This document shows, piece by piece, positions 27,444-36,733 of a stretch of DNA of 64,000 nucleotides. Within the stretch, counting starts at the first letter, position 1, and each line of letters starts with the position of its first letter. The position numbers and the translations under genes were made by a program. The notes under the pieces were generated by a model that was not told the DNA's origin, did not search any database, and saw only the letters and a list, made by a program, of their open reading frames with translations. This DNA is from Planctomycetota bacterium (lineage in GTDB: Bacteria; Planctomycetota; OFTM77): NCBI GenBank assembly GCA_029260795.1, contig JAJDCO010000081.1, forward strand, positions 62,001 through 126,000, written 5' to 3'.

Positions 27444-30400
27444 ATGAGAGCCACGAACGCACCCCGGCCCTCTCGACTCGGATCACTGCTGGTGGCGCTC
27501 CTCGCTCTCACGGCGACAGCGCTCCTGATCTGGGGAACGGTTGGGAACCCGACCTCGACGGGCGACACCGATCTCTCCACCTCGACGGAGCGGGACGTCT
27601 TAACGCTCCTGGACGAGATCGAGCTTTGGCAGCAGCGGCTCGAAGAAGCACTTCGGTCCTTGGAACAGGTCGCCGACGCCGCGACTCTCGAGCCGATCCT
27701 CGCCGCGACTCTCGACCGAGCCACCGAAGGTTGGCCGGCGGGTGCGTCGATCGAGCAGTGGCGGGACGGCTTTCCCATCGCCTGGACGGGACGCCCTGCC
27801 GAGACGCCTTCCCGACTCCGCATCGGACTGGCGCGGGTCGGTTCGGTTTGGGCCCTGAACCGTCACCGCGTCGCCACGAACGGTGACGTGCTCTGGGCAA
27901 CCGTACCGATTCGCTCGCTCTGGTTCGACCTCCATCCGCTCGCTCTCACCCAAGCCGCGCTCGATTCCACCCAGCTCACGGCGATCGATCGTTGGTGGAT
28001 CGCCGAAGCGACCGACCCCACTCCGGGCACGGTCTCCCGAAAGATCCGCGGCCTTGCAGCCGACCGGTATCTCGTATTCGACCTACCCGCCCCCGAGCGG
28101 CTCGAAAGCCGGCGACACGAAGTCGAGGTCTCATGGCGCCACCGTCGTTGGGCTATCGGCGCCTTGCTCTTGTGCCTGGCGACTCTGCTGGTGAGCGCAA
28201 GAGCTTCCGTTCGCCCAGCTGCTCGATGGGCCGTGGCCGTCGCGGCGACCTTCGCACTGCGGGTCGCCTGGGCGCATCTGGGAGCCGAGAGTCTGCCGTG
28301 GCCGGCCGCGGCCCTCGATGAAGGCCTGTTTCACTCGGACCGACTCGTGAGATTCTTCGGCCCGGCCTGGGAGTCACTTCGCTCAGCGCTTGCCTTCGAT
28401 CGTTGGCTCGCCCGTCCAGCGGAGATTTGGCTCACGTGCCTCACCGTGGGTGCGGTTGGCCTGATCACACTGCGCTGGGGGCATGAGACCCGAATCATCG
28501 GAACCCGCTTCGCTCGCCTCTTCCCCGGTGTCGGATTCCTGCTCGGAGCCCTGGCGACAGGGTGCCTGAGGCTGGCGACGACGACCGTGGTGCTCGACAG
28601 CCAGCTCGACCTCCTTCGGCCGGTGGCGGATCCGACCCTGGGACCTCGGGTCCTCCTCTTGACGGGTCTCTTCTTCGTCGGTATCGGCTTGGCGGCGACG
28701 CTGGCTACCGTGCTGGTCTTGGCCACCCGCGCCCGCTCTCTCTCTTCCCGCCGGGCCGGGCAACTTCGAGCTGGGTTGCTCTTCGGGCTCGTCGTGGGCG
28801 CCGTCTGGGGCGGATCCTGGACCCAGGTCGTCTCGGCTCTGGGACTGGGTGGCTGGGCGTTCACGCTGGCGACCCCGATCTTCCGTCGAGGCGGGCTCGT
28901 GCTGCCAGCGGCTGCGATCCTCGGTACGCTCGCGATCACTCCGGGGCTGGAGGCGAGCCTCGAGCGCTCCCAGCGCCAACGGGTCGCGGACATCGCGGCA
29001 ATGCGCCCGGATCCGGAGATCGCCTTCCGCGACGCTCTCGAGAGCTTGGTGACCGAGGGGACGACGGCCCCCAAGGTCCAGCAAGTCGTCGAGCGTGGGG
29101 GCACCGACGATCAGGTGGCGTTCGCGATCTGGGCCACGAGCCCGTTCGGTCGCGAGGGCTGGCCGGCCTTGGTGCGTTGGTCGGGTCCCGGGGGCGTGGT
29201 GGGTGACTTCGAGATCGGGCTGCCGCAGACCAACGAGCGTCCCGACCACGGTCCGGTCGACCTTCCCTGGCCCCTGCCGGGTGAGAATGCCCAGGTGGAG
29301 CCTCGTCAGTGGGTGGATAGCCAGGGCCGAAGCTGGTGGGTGGCCCGCTACTCGGGGAACGATCAACAGATCGAGGTGCACGCGCCCTTCTCCCGCGAGC
29401 CGACGCCTTTCGGCTCGCGGGGTCTCGATCGGCTCGACGAAGAGGCGATTCGAGTCACGGTCTTGGGCGGCCGGGATCCGACACGCTACGAGACTCCGCC
29501 TGCGACGCTCGTCCCTCCCGACGGCTTGTCCGAGCTTCCGGTCGACGGTCCTGGTCTCTGGGCGGATCAACCGATCGGCGGTCGGGACACCCGATGCTAC
29601 TTCGCGCGGCGGAGTCGACCCGATCGTCAGATCGCCGTCACGGTGCGGTCGCCGGACATCTTGTCGCGAGCGCGGGATGCAGCCAGCCTTCTGGCACTCT
29701 TCTCGTCTCTCGTCGCCTTGCCAGGACTCGGGCTCGCCTTGATCCGGCGCCGACACGGGCGAACACTCGAGTCGCGCATCTTGATCTCCACCGTGTTCGT
29801 CTCATTGCTCCCGATCGGTGGGATTGCTTGGCTCGAGAGTGGATACTCGCGGGAGGATCTCCGACGCCAGCTCGAGATCGAAGCCGATCAGCTCTTCGCC
29901 CAGCTCGATCGCGCGGTCGAGATCGTCCCGATCGGGGTCGACGACGTGAGCACGGACTGGTGCCTGGGGTTGGCCCAGCTTCTCGGCACCCCGGTGTCGG
30001 TGTATCGCCAAGGCCGCCTGATCGCGAGCTCGGTGCCGGCGCTCGATGCCCTCGAGCTCGTGCCTCAGCGTCTGCCAGGGCGCACCTACGAGCTGATGGA
30101 GCACAATGGGCTGGCGGAGCATCTGTCGCTGGTACCGTTCGGGAGCGAACAGGTTTGGACGACCTTTCGTCGTACCGAGAACCTGACCGGCGAGCCGGGC
30201 GACGTGATCGGTCTCACGCTCGGCGAGACCCGGGCTTCGTTCGGGCGAGAGCAGCAACGTCAGCTCGCCTTTTCACTGATGGGTCTCTTCGTCGCCATTC
30301 TCGCGATCTGGATCGTGGCCGTCTTGCTGGCGCGGCGCTTGTCCGCTCCTCTCCGCCGCTTGCAGTGGGGTACCGAGCTGGTGGCGACCGGGGATCTGTC

Positions 30401-31220
30401 ACTCCGGCTAGACGAGCGTCACGAGGGACAGGAGATCAGTGACTTGGTTCGGGCCTTCAACACGATGACGGCCGAGCTGGAACGGAGTCGGGAGCGGCAG
30501 CTCCGAGCCCAACGCGAGGCGGCGTGGCGAGAGATGGCGCGCCAGATCGCTCATGACATCAAAAACTCTTTGACTCCCATGAAGCTCTCTGTCCAGCACC
30601 TACAGCGAGTGCTGAACGACCAGCGCCTCCCACTGGATCCGACCGTGCAGCGCGCCGGGCGCCACCTCCTGGCGGAGATCGACGCCCTCGCCCACATCGC
30701 GGACTCGTTTGGAGACATCGCACGCGCCGCACGCCCGAGCCGGCTACCACGAGAGACGGTGGATCTTCAGGCACTCATCGACGACGTGGTGGCCTTGTTC
30801 GCCCCCACCTGCGCCCGGGACGCGATCACACTCGAGTCAGAGGTCGATCCCCACCTCCCGCCGATCGATTCCGAGTCGGCCGGAATCCGTCGCGTCCTCA
30901 ACAACCTGCTCACGAATGCCGTACAAGCCTTCGAGGCCCACGATGGGGAGCAGCGAATCCGCGTCACTGCCCGCGTGATCGAGCAGGCGATCGAGCTGAG
31001 GATCGAGGACTCGGGCCCCGGAATCTCCCCCGAGGTGCTCCCGTACCTGTTCGAGCCGCGTTTCTCCACCAAGACCTCTGGAAGCGGTCTCGGCTTGGCG
31101 ATCTGCCGCTCGATTCTCGCCGACCTCGGGGGAAGCATCGAGGCGATCAGCGGTCCGAGCGGAGGCGCGACCTTCGTGATCCGTCTGCCGCTCGAGATCG
31201 AAGAAGGTCGGACGTCCTGA
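27444..31220 (+). CDS. Large NtrY-like membrane histidine kinase
   Basis: This 1258-residue protein has an N-terminal membrane segment (about 13-33), an extracytoplasmic loop, a multi-helix membrane block (about 228-500), a second extracytoplasmic sensor region (about 510-745), more membrane helices near 750-800 and 945-970, a HAMP domain (RRLSAPLRRLQWGTELV), a HisKA domain with H1037 in ARQIAHDIKNSLTPM, and an ATPase domain with NNLLTNAVQAF, EDSGPGIS, FEPRFSTK and GSGLGLAI. The AWREMARxIAH(D/E)IKNxLTPM stretch is typical of NtrY. It is much longer than usual NtrY (about 750) because of the extra membrane and sensor block. Its likely target is the NtrX-type regulator at 24034. Confidence 0.9.
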   Translation: MRATNAPRPSRLGSLLVALLALTATALLIWGTVGNPTSTGDTDLSTSTERDVLTLLDEIELWQQRLEEALRSLEQVADAATLEPILAATLDRATEGWPAGASIEQWRDGFPIAWTGRPAETPSRLRIGLARVGSVWALNRHRVATNGDVLWATVPIRSLWFDLHPLALTQAALDSTQLTAIDRWWIAEATDPTPGTVSRKIRGLAADRYLVFDLPAPERLESRRHEVEVSWRHRRWAIGALLLCLATLLVSARASVRPAARWAVAVAATFALRVAWAHLGAESLPWPAAALDEGLFHSDRLVRFFGPAWESLRSALAFDRWLARPAEIWLTCLTVGAVGLITLRWGHETRIIGTRFARLFPGVGFLLGALATGCLRLATTTVVLDSQLDLLRPVADPTLGPRVLLLTGLFFVGIGLAATLATVLVLATRARSLSSRRAGQLRAGLLFGLVVGAVWGGSWTQVVSALGLGGWAFTLATPIFRRGGLVLPAAAILGTLAITPGLEASLERSQRQRVADIAAMRPDPEIAFRDALESLVTEGTTAPKVQQVVERGGTDDQVAFAIWATSPFGREGWPALVRWSGPGGVVGDFEIGLPQTNERPDHGPVDLPWPLPGENAQVEPRQWVDSQGRSWWVARYSGNDQQIEVHAPFSREPTPFGSRGLDRLDEEAIRVTVLGGRDPTRYETPPATLVPPDGLSELPVDGPGLWADQPIGGRDTRCYFARRSRPDRQIAVTVRSPDILSRARDAASLLALFSSLVALPGLGLALIRRRHGRTLESRILISTVFVSLLPIGGIAWLESGYSREDLRRQLEIEADQLFAQLDRAVEIVPIGVDDVSTDWCLGLAQLLGTPVSVYRQGRLIASSVPALDALELVPQRLPGRTYELMEHNGLAEHLSLVPFGSEQVWTTFRRTENLTGEPGDVIGLTLGETRASFGREQQRQLAFSLMGLFVAILAIWIVAVLLARRLSAPLRRLQWGTELVATGDLSLRLDERHEGQEISDLVRAFNTMTAELERSRERQLRAQREAAWREMARQIAHDIKNSLTPMKLSVQHLQRVLNDQRLPLDPTVQRAGRHLLAEIDALAHIADSFGDIARAARPSRLPRETVDLQALIDDVVALFAPTCARDAITLESEVDPHLPPIDSESAGIRRVLNNLLTNAVQAFEAHDGEQRIRVTARVIEQAIELRIEDSGPGISPEVLPYLFEPRFSTKTSGSGLGLAICRSILADLGGSIEAISGPSGGATFVIRLPLEIEEGRTS

Positions 31221-31299
31221 GCCCGCTCGGACGCCCAGAGCGTCGGCCACAGCCACCTGCCGGCTCAGAGCCCTTCGAGCACCGACCGAGAGGGCGGGT

Positions 31300-31331
31300 C
31301 CGGCGCTCGCCTTCGCCGAGGCGAGCGCCGG
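31300..31331. terminator. Bidirectional hairpin between convergent genes
   Basis: A perfect 13-bp stem (CCGGCGCTCGCCT with AGGCGAGCGCCGG) and a 6-nt loop between the kinase stop (31220) and the LysM stop (31338). There is no T-tract beyond two T, but the position and stability fit a shared terminator. Confidence 0.65.
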
Positions 31332-31337
31332 TTCGAA

Positions 31338-32120
31338 TCAGGGAACGCGCAGCGTAAGGCCCGTGCGCAGGTCGGCCGGGTCTCTCAGCACTCGGCGGTT
31401 CATCTCGAACAGCTGATCGACGGACACACCAAAGCGCTTGGCGAGGGAGTAGAAAGTGTCCCCTCGACGAACGGTGTAGGTGCCGCCAGAGGTGGGCGCC
31501 GGATCGGCGATCCGTCGGCTCAACGGGCCCTGCCCATCCGGGTTCGCCTGTGCGATGGCACCCGACGACAGCAGATGCTTCTTGGGGACCAGGATGCGGC
31601 GACCGACCTGCAAGCCGTCGACCGGCACGTCCTCGTTCGCCTTCTTGAGCTCGGGCCAGTGCTTGGCCGAGCCGTACAGCTTCTGCGCGATCTTCGAGTA
31701 CGAGTCACCCGGCTGGATCGTGTAGTAGTCGTAGGAGCCGTCTCGGCTCGGCTCCGTCAGGCGGCGTTTCTCAACGGGAGGAGTCGGCTGCGTCTCGACC
31801 GGCGGCGCCGTCTCGATCGGGGGCTCGGTTCGGGTTACCGGAACCGAGGTCCCGATCTCACCCTTGCCGAGTGGGGGCTCCGTCGAGGTGTCGACCTCCT
31901 CGGGTCCGCCCGCGAAAGCTTCTCCTCGGAAGATGTCGTAGAACCTGTCTCCGACGTCCTCACTTCGAGCCTCGCCAACCTGGCTTCCATCGGCAGCCGC
32001 TCGCTGCTCGCCTTCAGACTCCTCGTCATCGAGGCTCGGCATCTGCACGATCGCGAAACCGAGCAGCCCGACGACCACGATCAGGATCCAAAGGACCATG
32101 ATCTTTTCGCTCTTGGCCAT
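31338..32120 (-). CDS. Membrane-anchored protein with two LysM domains
   Basis: The 260-residue protein has an uncleaved-looking N-terminal helix (IMVLWILIVVVGLLGFAIVQM), an acidic then Pro/Thr-rich linker (about 35-130), and two LysM domains: YYTIQPGDSYSKIAQKLYG (about 137-184) and YTVRRGDTFYSLAKRFGVS (about 215-260). LysM binds N-acetylglucosamine chains, so it probably tethers the membrane to peptidoglycan. The start at 32120 follows a run of eight G at 3-4 nt; an in-frame ATG at 32132 overlaps that site and is less likely. No enzymatic domain is present. Confidence 0.88.
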   Translation of the reverse strand: MAKSEKIMVLWILIVVVGLLGFAIVQMPSLDDEESEGEQRAAADGSQVGEARSEDVGDRFYDIFRGEAFAGGPEEVDTSTEPPLGKGEIGTSVPVTRTEPPIETAPPVETQPTPPVEKRRLTEPSRDGSYDYYTIQPGDSYSKIAQKLYGSAKHWPELKKANEDVPVDGLQVGRRILVPKKHLLSSGAIAQANPDGQGPLSRRIADPAPTSGGTYTVRRGDTFYSLAKRFGVSVDQLFEMNRRVLRDPADLRTGLTLRVP

Positions 32121-32352
32121 GTCCCCCCCCATCCTCTCGGAACCCGGAACGCGGGGACGTCCCGGCAGCGACTCCCCTCCGCTCGTCTTTCGACGAAAGA
32201 ATCGCTCATTTCAACCGCCCAACCACCGGACGGGTCGAAGACGCAACCGCTTGCATCGGGCGAGTCCGGGTGACCGAATCCCACCGACGACCTCCGGTCC
32301 TGCGAATATGCCCCTCGGGCGAGGGGACGTCAAGAATGAAAGAACCCTCATT

Positions 32353-33066
32353 TCATGAAGTCCGCGCCCCTTCGCGGGCGGCCGCCGCGCCCCTCCGAGA
32401 GCGCGCTCTCGCCGCGCGGCTCCGACCTCGACGCCGAAACCAACCGAACGGCCAGAGCCGCCGCCAGATCGCACGCCGCGCCAAGTCCTCCGCCTCGACT
32501 TTCGTCAAGCCGATCTGCTGATAGCGCGCCTTGTTCTTGAGCAGCCCCCAACGATCGATGCGCCGGAGCCAGTTTCGGCCTCGCCCCAGCCGAAGTGCCG
32601 CCCCGAAGTCGACCAGCCACGGTGAACCCTCGCGATCGCGGAGGATGTTGCGTCGATTCGCCAAGTCTCCGTGAGCCCAGCCCGCCGCGTGCACCTCCTT
32701 CACGATGCGCTCGAGGTCGTCGAAGAACTGCTCGGCGAGCTCGTGGGTTCCCGGGTCTCCGAGGCGATCGCCATCCACGTACTGCATGACGAGCCCGTCC
32801 TGGTCCAGCAAGCCGAGAAACCGAGGCACCCCCGCGACCGCCGCGAGAGAGTCGAGCACGCGAGCTTCGTGCCGGATGGCCCAACGGCCCATCGAGCCTC
32901 GAATCCAAGCCGGGTTGCTTCGGAAGTCCTTCAGCACGAGGCGCTCGCTCGGCAAGATGCAGACGGTCACGCGAGGCTTGAACCAAGATCCCGCCGCCAG
33001 ACAGCGGGTCTGCCCGGCCCGCATGGCGTCTCGAATGCTCGCGGCCTTTGCCGACGGCAAGCTCAC
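32353..33066 (-). CDS. Kdo/RIO-like small kinase, possibly a lipopolysaccharide core kinase
   Basis: The 237 residues have the reduced protein-kinase-like fold: VLKDF (ATP-anchoring Lys, about 45), an LVMQYVDGDRL hinge, the catalytic loop AHGDLANRRNILRD (about 132-145) and the metal-binding WLVDFGAAL. This is the pattern of WaaP/KdkA/RIO-type kinases; the target may be an LPS sugar. The C-terminus is a very basic tail (RRRGRSRAARARSRRG) that could sit on the membrane. The GTG start at 33066 overlaps the upstream methyltransferase-like stop as GTGA, so the two are translationally coupled. Confidence 0.75.
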   Translation of the reverse strand: MSLPSAKAASIRDAMRAGQTRCLAAGSWFKPRVTVCILPSERLVLKDFRSNPAWIRGSMGRWAIRHEARVLDSLAAVAGVPRFLGLLDQDGLVMQYVDGDRLGDPGTHELAEQFFDDLERIVKEVHAAGWAHGDLANRRNILRDREGSPWLVDFGAALRLGRGRNWLRRIDRWGLLKNKARYQQIGLTKVEAEDLARRAIWRRLWPFGWFRRRGRSRAARARSRRGAAAAREGARTS

Positions 33067-33623
33067 AGCCGGAGTGCCAAGTAGGCAAAGACCGCGAGAA
33101 TCGCAGCAGCCGTCCAGTGCTCACTGTTGCGGACCACTCGACGCCAAAGCCAACGGCGTCCCTCTCGAGGCACGGCGGGTCGCCAGCTCGGAATCAACGC
33201 CGGCACGGCGGCGTCATAGCGTTCGTACTCGCTCCCGAAGCGGCGTCGGAGACGAGCGCTCTCGATCCGAAGCTTGCGCGGAAAGTAGATCAGGAAGAAG
33301 GCGAGCAAGCCGACCAGGTACCCGCCTCCCATCACCCAGACCGTGGGAGGCTCGGGTCGCGCGGCGGCCAGGACGATGCCGCAGAAGAGGATCAGGCTTC
33401 CGAGGTAGAGAGGGTTCTTCACATGGGCATAGGGACCGGTCGTGGTGAGCGATCGATTCTTCTCGAGGTGACCTGCCGCCCACAGCCGGAGAAGCTCTCC
33501 GAGCAGCGCCAGACCGGCGCCCACTCCGAAGGTCGGGACCGTGGGATCGGCGAGGACCAAGATCGCCAGGCCGGCTCCGTACAAGACGAGGCGCCGCCCG
33601 TTGGGACGCTTCGACGATGCCAT
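33063..33623 (-). CDS. Isoprenylcysteine/phospholipid methyltransferase-like membrane protein
   Basis: The 186-residue protein has about five membrane helices. GPYAHVKNPLYLGSLILFCGIVL and the tail LRRRFGSEYERYDAAVPALIPSW match the ICMT/PEMT superfamily, where the NPxYxG and (F/Y)GxxYxxY elements bind S-adenosylmethionine. The bacterial substrate is usually unknown (a lipid or small molecule). GGAGG lies about 8 nt before the ATG at 33623. It is coupled to the Kdo-kinase-like gene, which hints at envelope lipid modification. Confidence 0.82.
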   Translation of the reverse strand: MASSKRPNGRRLVLYGAGLAILVLADPTVPTFGVGAGLALLGELLRLWAAGHLEKNRSLTTTGPYAHVKNPLYLGSLILFCGIVLAAARPEPPTVWVMGGGYLVGLLAFFLIYFPRKLRIESARLRRRFGSEYERYDAAVPALIPSWRPAVPREGRRWLWRRVVRNSEHWTAAAILAVFAYLALRL

Positions 33624-33788
33624 CCATTCGCCTCCGGACTCCCTCTTCACCCCGGCGATCACGATACCGCGCGGACACCCCGGCTCCAAGTCGGCGCGTA
33701 TCACGCGACATCGGCCTGCCGTTGAGGACCCGGCGCCGATCGGATACCCTCCGGCTCCCTTTTGCCGACGATCGGAGGACGACGAACG

Positions 33789-34523
33789 ATGCACGAGCTG
33801 CGGCTGGCCATGTGGTCCGGGCCCCGGAACATCTCGACCGCGCTGATGCGAGCCTGGGAGAACCGCTCCGACACGGCCGTTTGCGATGAGCCGCTCTACG
33901 CCCACTACCTGTCGGTGACCGAGCTGGAGCACCCGGGCCGCGACGAGATTGTCGCGACGTGTGAGACGGATTGGCGGCGAGTGACGAGCGAGCTGACCGG
34001 GCCCATCCCGGGCGGCAAGCGCGTCTATTACCAGAAGCACATGGCGCATCATCTCCTCCCCCACATCGAGCGCGATTGGCTGGACGACCTGACGCACGCC
34101 TTCTTGATTCGCGATCCTCGCGAGATGCTGACCTCGTTGATCAAGATCACGCCGGACGCCAGCCTCGACGACACGGGCCTGCCGCAGCAGATCGAGCTGA
34201 TGCACTGGGTGCGCGAGAAGACGGGGCGAGTGCCGGCGATCCTCGACTCCAAGGACGTCTTGGACCATCCGCGCAGCTTGCTCGCGCAGCTCTGCGATCA
34301 CGTCGGCGTGCCGTTCGAAGACGCGATGCTCACCTGGCCGGCCGGACCGCGCGCGACCGATGGCATCTGGGCGAAGCATTGGTACGCGGCCGTCGAAAGG
34401 ACGACGGACTTCCAGCCCTATCGAGCCAAGCCCGACCCAGTCCCGGACGACCTCGAGCTGGTCCTGGAAGCCTGCCAGCTTCTCTATGAAGAGCTGTACG
34501 CTCTTCGCATTCGGCCCCAGTAG
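33789..34523 (+). CDS. Sulfotransferase-like P-loop protein
   Basis: The 244 residues open MHELRLAMWSGPRNISTALMRAWENR: the SGPRNIST loop is the PAPS phosphosulfate-binding type of loop, with Arg/Asn in place of the more common Gly-Lys/Thr. LDDLTHAFLIRDPREMLTS supplies the second 3'-phosphate-binding motif. GGAGG lies about 8 nt before the ATG. The aminotransferase gene follows after 19 bp, so they are co-transcribed. I recall plant proteins annotated as branched-chain aminotransferase-like that fuse these two domains; this is from memory. The actual sulfate acceptor, or even whether PAPS is used, is unknown. Confidence 0.8.
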   Translation: MHELRLAMWSGPRNISTALMRAWENRSDTAVCDEPLYAHYLSVTELEHPGRDEIVATCETDWRRVTSELTGPIPGGKRVYYQKHMAHHLLPHIERDWLDDLTHAFLIRDPREMLTSLIKITPDASLDDTGLPQQIELMHWVREKTGRVPAILDSKDVLDHPRSLLAQLCDHVGVPFEDAMLTWPAGPRATDGIWAKHWYAAVERTTDFQPYRAKPDPVPDDLELVLEACQLLYEELYALRIRPQ

Positions 34524-34542
34524 CCCCGAGGAGAGCGAGACG

Positions 34543-35445
34543 ATGCTTCAGAAGTTCAACGAGAAGAACAAGGACCTGATCGTCAACATCGACGGTCGAC
34601 TCGTGCACCGCGACCAGGCCGGCGTCAGTCCGTTCGACTCGGTCGTCCAAGGCGGCGACGCGGTGTGGGAAGGGCTCCGGCTCTACGAGGGCTGCATCTT
34701 CAAGCTGCGCGAGCATCTCGATCGCCTGCGCCACTCGGCCTTGGCGCTGGCGTTCACCCAGATCCCGAGCCACGACGAGATCATCGAGCAGATTCGACGC
34801 ACGCTCGAAGCCAACTCGATGCGCACCGACGTTCACTTGCGCCTTACCTTGACGCGCGGCGTGAAGGTCACCTCAGGCATGGACCCTCGCCTCAACCAGG
34901 CCGGCCCCACACTCATCGTCCTCGCCGAGCACAAGCCCCCCGTCTACGACAAGAGCGGGCTGACGCTCATCACCAGCTCGGTGCGGCGGTTTCCGCCCGA
35001 CTGCCTCGACCCGAAGATCCACCACAACAACCTGCTGCAATCGATCCTGGCCAAGATCGAAGCGAATGCGGCGGGAGCGGATGATGCTTTGATGCTCGAT
35101 CAGCGCGGCTTCGTCGCCGAGACCAACGCGACGCACGTGTTCATCGTGCAGCAGGGCCAGCTCCAGACGAGCCGCGCCATCGCCTGCCCCGAAGGCATCA
35201 CGCGCGACACCGTCTTGAAGCTGTGCCGCGAGCAGGACATCCCGCACGAGGTGCTCGACTTCTCGCTGACCGACGTCTACCGCGCCGACGAGATGTTCTG
35301 CACCGGCACGATGGGCGAGCTCGCCAGTGTCGTGAAGGTGGACGGCCGGCCGATCGGGAATGGGCAGCCCGGTCCGGTGACGCGCCGGCTCAGCGAGCTG
35401 TACGGCGAGCTCACGCGCACGACCGGCGACCGCGTCGTCGACTGA
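34543..35445 (+). CDS. Class IV PLP aminotransferase (branched-chain or D-amino-acid type)
   Basis: The 300-residue protein has fold-type IV features: GDAVWEGLRLYEG (38-50), the PLP lysine candidate K158 in DPKIHHNNLLQS, E194 in FVAETNATHVF, and TDVYRADEMFCTGTMGELASV near the cofactor phosphate. It should transfer an amino group between an amino acid and a 2-oxo acid in the cytoplasm. Annotation as IlvE would be premature. GAGGAG precedes the ATG. It forms an operon with the sulfotransferase-like gene; the two activities might act on one metabolite. Confidence 0.88.
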   Translation: MLQKFNEKNKDLIVNIDGRLVHRDQAGVSPFDSVVQGGDAVWEGLRLYEGCIFKLREHLDRLRHSALALAFTQIPSHDEIIEQIRRTLEANSMRTDVHLRLTLTRGVKVTSGMDPRLNQAGPTLIVLAEHKPPVYDKSGLTLITSSVRRFPPDCLDPKIHHNNLLQSILAKIEANAAGADDALMLDQRGFVAETNATHVFIVQQGQLQTSRAIACPEGITRDTVLKLCREQDIPHEVLDFSLTDVYRADEMFCTGTMGELASVVKVDGRPIGNGQPGPVTRRLSELYGELTRTTGDRVVD

Positions 35446-35515
35446 CGCCCGGTCTCGGCGCGGGGACGTCGTGTGCCTGCGGCCAGGTCGTGGTTCGGCG
35501 CAGTCCGAACGATCG

Positions 35516-36733
35516 TCAGCGCTGAGAGCTCTTGCTGTCGGGCGCTTCGAACAGAGGGCCCAGCTCGAGCGTGCGGCGGGGCTGCTCGGTCGACGGGCAC
35601 TCGCCGATGGCAAGGTGGAGCGTGAGCGTCTTGGGCTCGAAGATCATCGACTGCAGGGTCATGCTGCCCGCGTTGGCCGCGTGCAGGCGCTCCCAAACCT
35701 CGTCGGTGCCGAGGGTCTCGATCCGGCGGGCTCGCTCGAGGGCGTCGTAGCGTCTTCCGCCGCGACGGAAGGGCGTGCCGAGCTCGGAGGTGCGGAAGTG
35801 ATTCGTGCAGGACAGGATCCCGTCGACGGGATCGCGTCGCACCACCTGCTTGGGCGTGATCTCGAACACGGCGCCGCCATTCTTGTCGGCGATCGCCAGG
35901 TTCACGTAGGTCGTGCGCTTCATCTCGCGCAGCGCCGACAAGGCCTCGTCGATGGTCGTGCACTCTTCGAGCAGGCGGCGGAAGCAGAGGGCGTAGGGTG
36001 TGCCCGAGCGCTCGAACTTGGGTGAGCCGTCCTTGGACGAGTAGACCTCGAGGACGGCGACAGCCAGACCGGCGTCGTTCATGCCGGAGAGGACACCGAT
36101 GAGCCCGGGGAATCCGACCGAGGCGAAGGTGTGCTTGCCGGGCTGGCGAACCACCGAGACCAACGAGTAGCGCTGCAGGTAGCCCAGCGTGACGAAGTCG
36201 AGATTGCGGCCCAGCATCGGGCTTCCGGTCTCGGAGCGCTCGTCGTCGATGAAGATCGTCGAGCAGGCGACCATCTTCTTGATGTCGAACATCGTGTTCG
36301 CGGCCACGAAGAGATCGCGATCCAGGCCGGAGGCCTTCGCGCACGCGTTCATCTCGCGGAGGTGATGCTCGGGGAACATCGGCAGCATGCCTTCGGCCCA
36401 CTGCATCATCATCGGCCACGCGAAGGCCGAAGCGACGCGGGAGCCGAACTGCTCGAGGAAGTCCTTGGGATAGGCGAAGAGCTCCTGGGCGCTGCGGGCG
36501 CCCAGCGTGCCGATCTGCTTTCCGATCTGCTCGGGCGTGCCCTCGAGCAGCATGACCGGGACGCCTTCGACGATTCGCAGCTCACCACCCGCGGCTTCGC
36601 TCGGCAGGTAGACGGGTCGTCCCGAGATCGCGGCCGTAGAGGTCGCCGGTTGCGCGAGCGCAGCGGGTCCGAGCCCGAGGGACAAGAAAAGGAGGCTCGC
36701 GGTCAGGGTCCCGGTCAGCGGCGACAATCTCAT
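35516..36733 (-). CDS. Exported C45-family (acyltransferase/amidohydrolase) Ntn-hydrolase-like protein
   Basis: From the ATG at 36733 (AGGAG 8 nt upstream) the 405 residues start with a signal peptide MRLSPLTGTLTASLLFLSLGLGPAALAQ. The mature part resembles the C45 family, whose founder is isopenicillin-N acyltransferase: VACSTIFI with C157 as candidate nucleophile exposed by self-cleavage, then GRNLDF and GMNDAGLAVAVLEVYSS. Such enzymes hydrolyse or transfer amide-linked acyl groups. The substrate is unknown; an exported location suggests lipids, peptides or acyl-amino acids. It converges with the aminotransferase (70-bp gap). Confidence 0.8.
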   Translation of the reverse strand: MRLSPLTGTLTASLLFLSLGLGPAALAQPATSTAAISGRPVYLPSEAAGGELRIVEGVPVMLLEGTPEQIGKQIGTLGARSAQELFAYPKDFLEQFGSRVASAFAWPMMMQWAEGMLPMFPEHHLREMNACAKASGLDRDLFVAANTMFDIKKMVACSTIFIDDERSETGSPMLGRNLDFVTLGYLQRYSLVSVVRQPGKHTFASVGFPGLIGVLSGMNDAGLAVAVLEVYSSKDGSPKFERSGTPYALCFRRLLEECTTIDEALSALREMKRTTYVNLAIADKNGGAVFEITPKQVVRRDPVDGILSCTNHFRTSELGTPFRRGGRRYDALERARRIETLGTDEVWERLHAANAGSMTLQSMIFEPKTLTLHLAIGECPSTEQPRRTLELGPLFEAPDSKSSQR

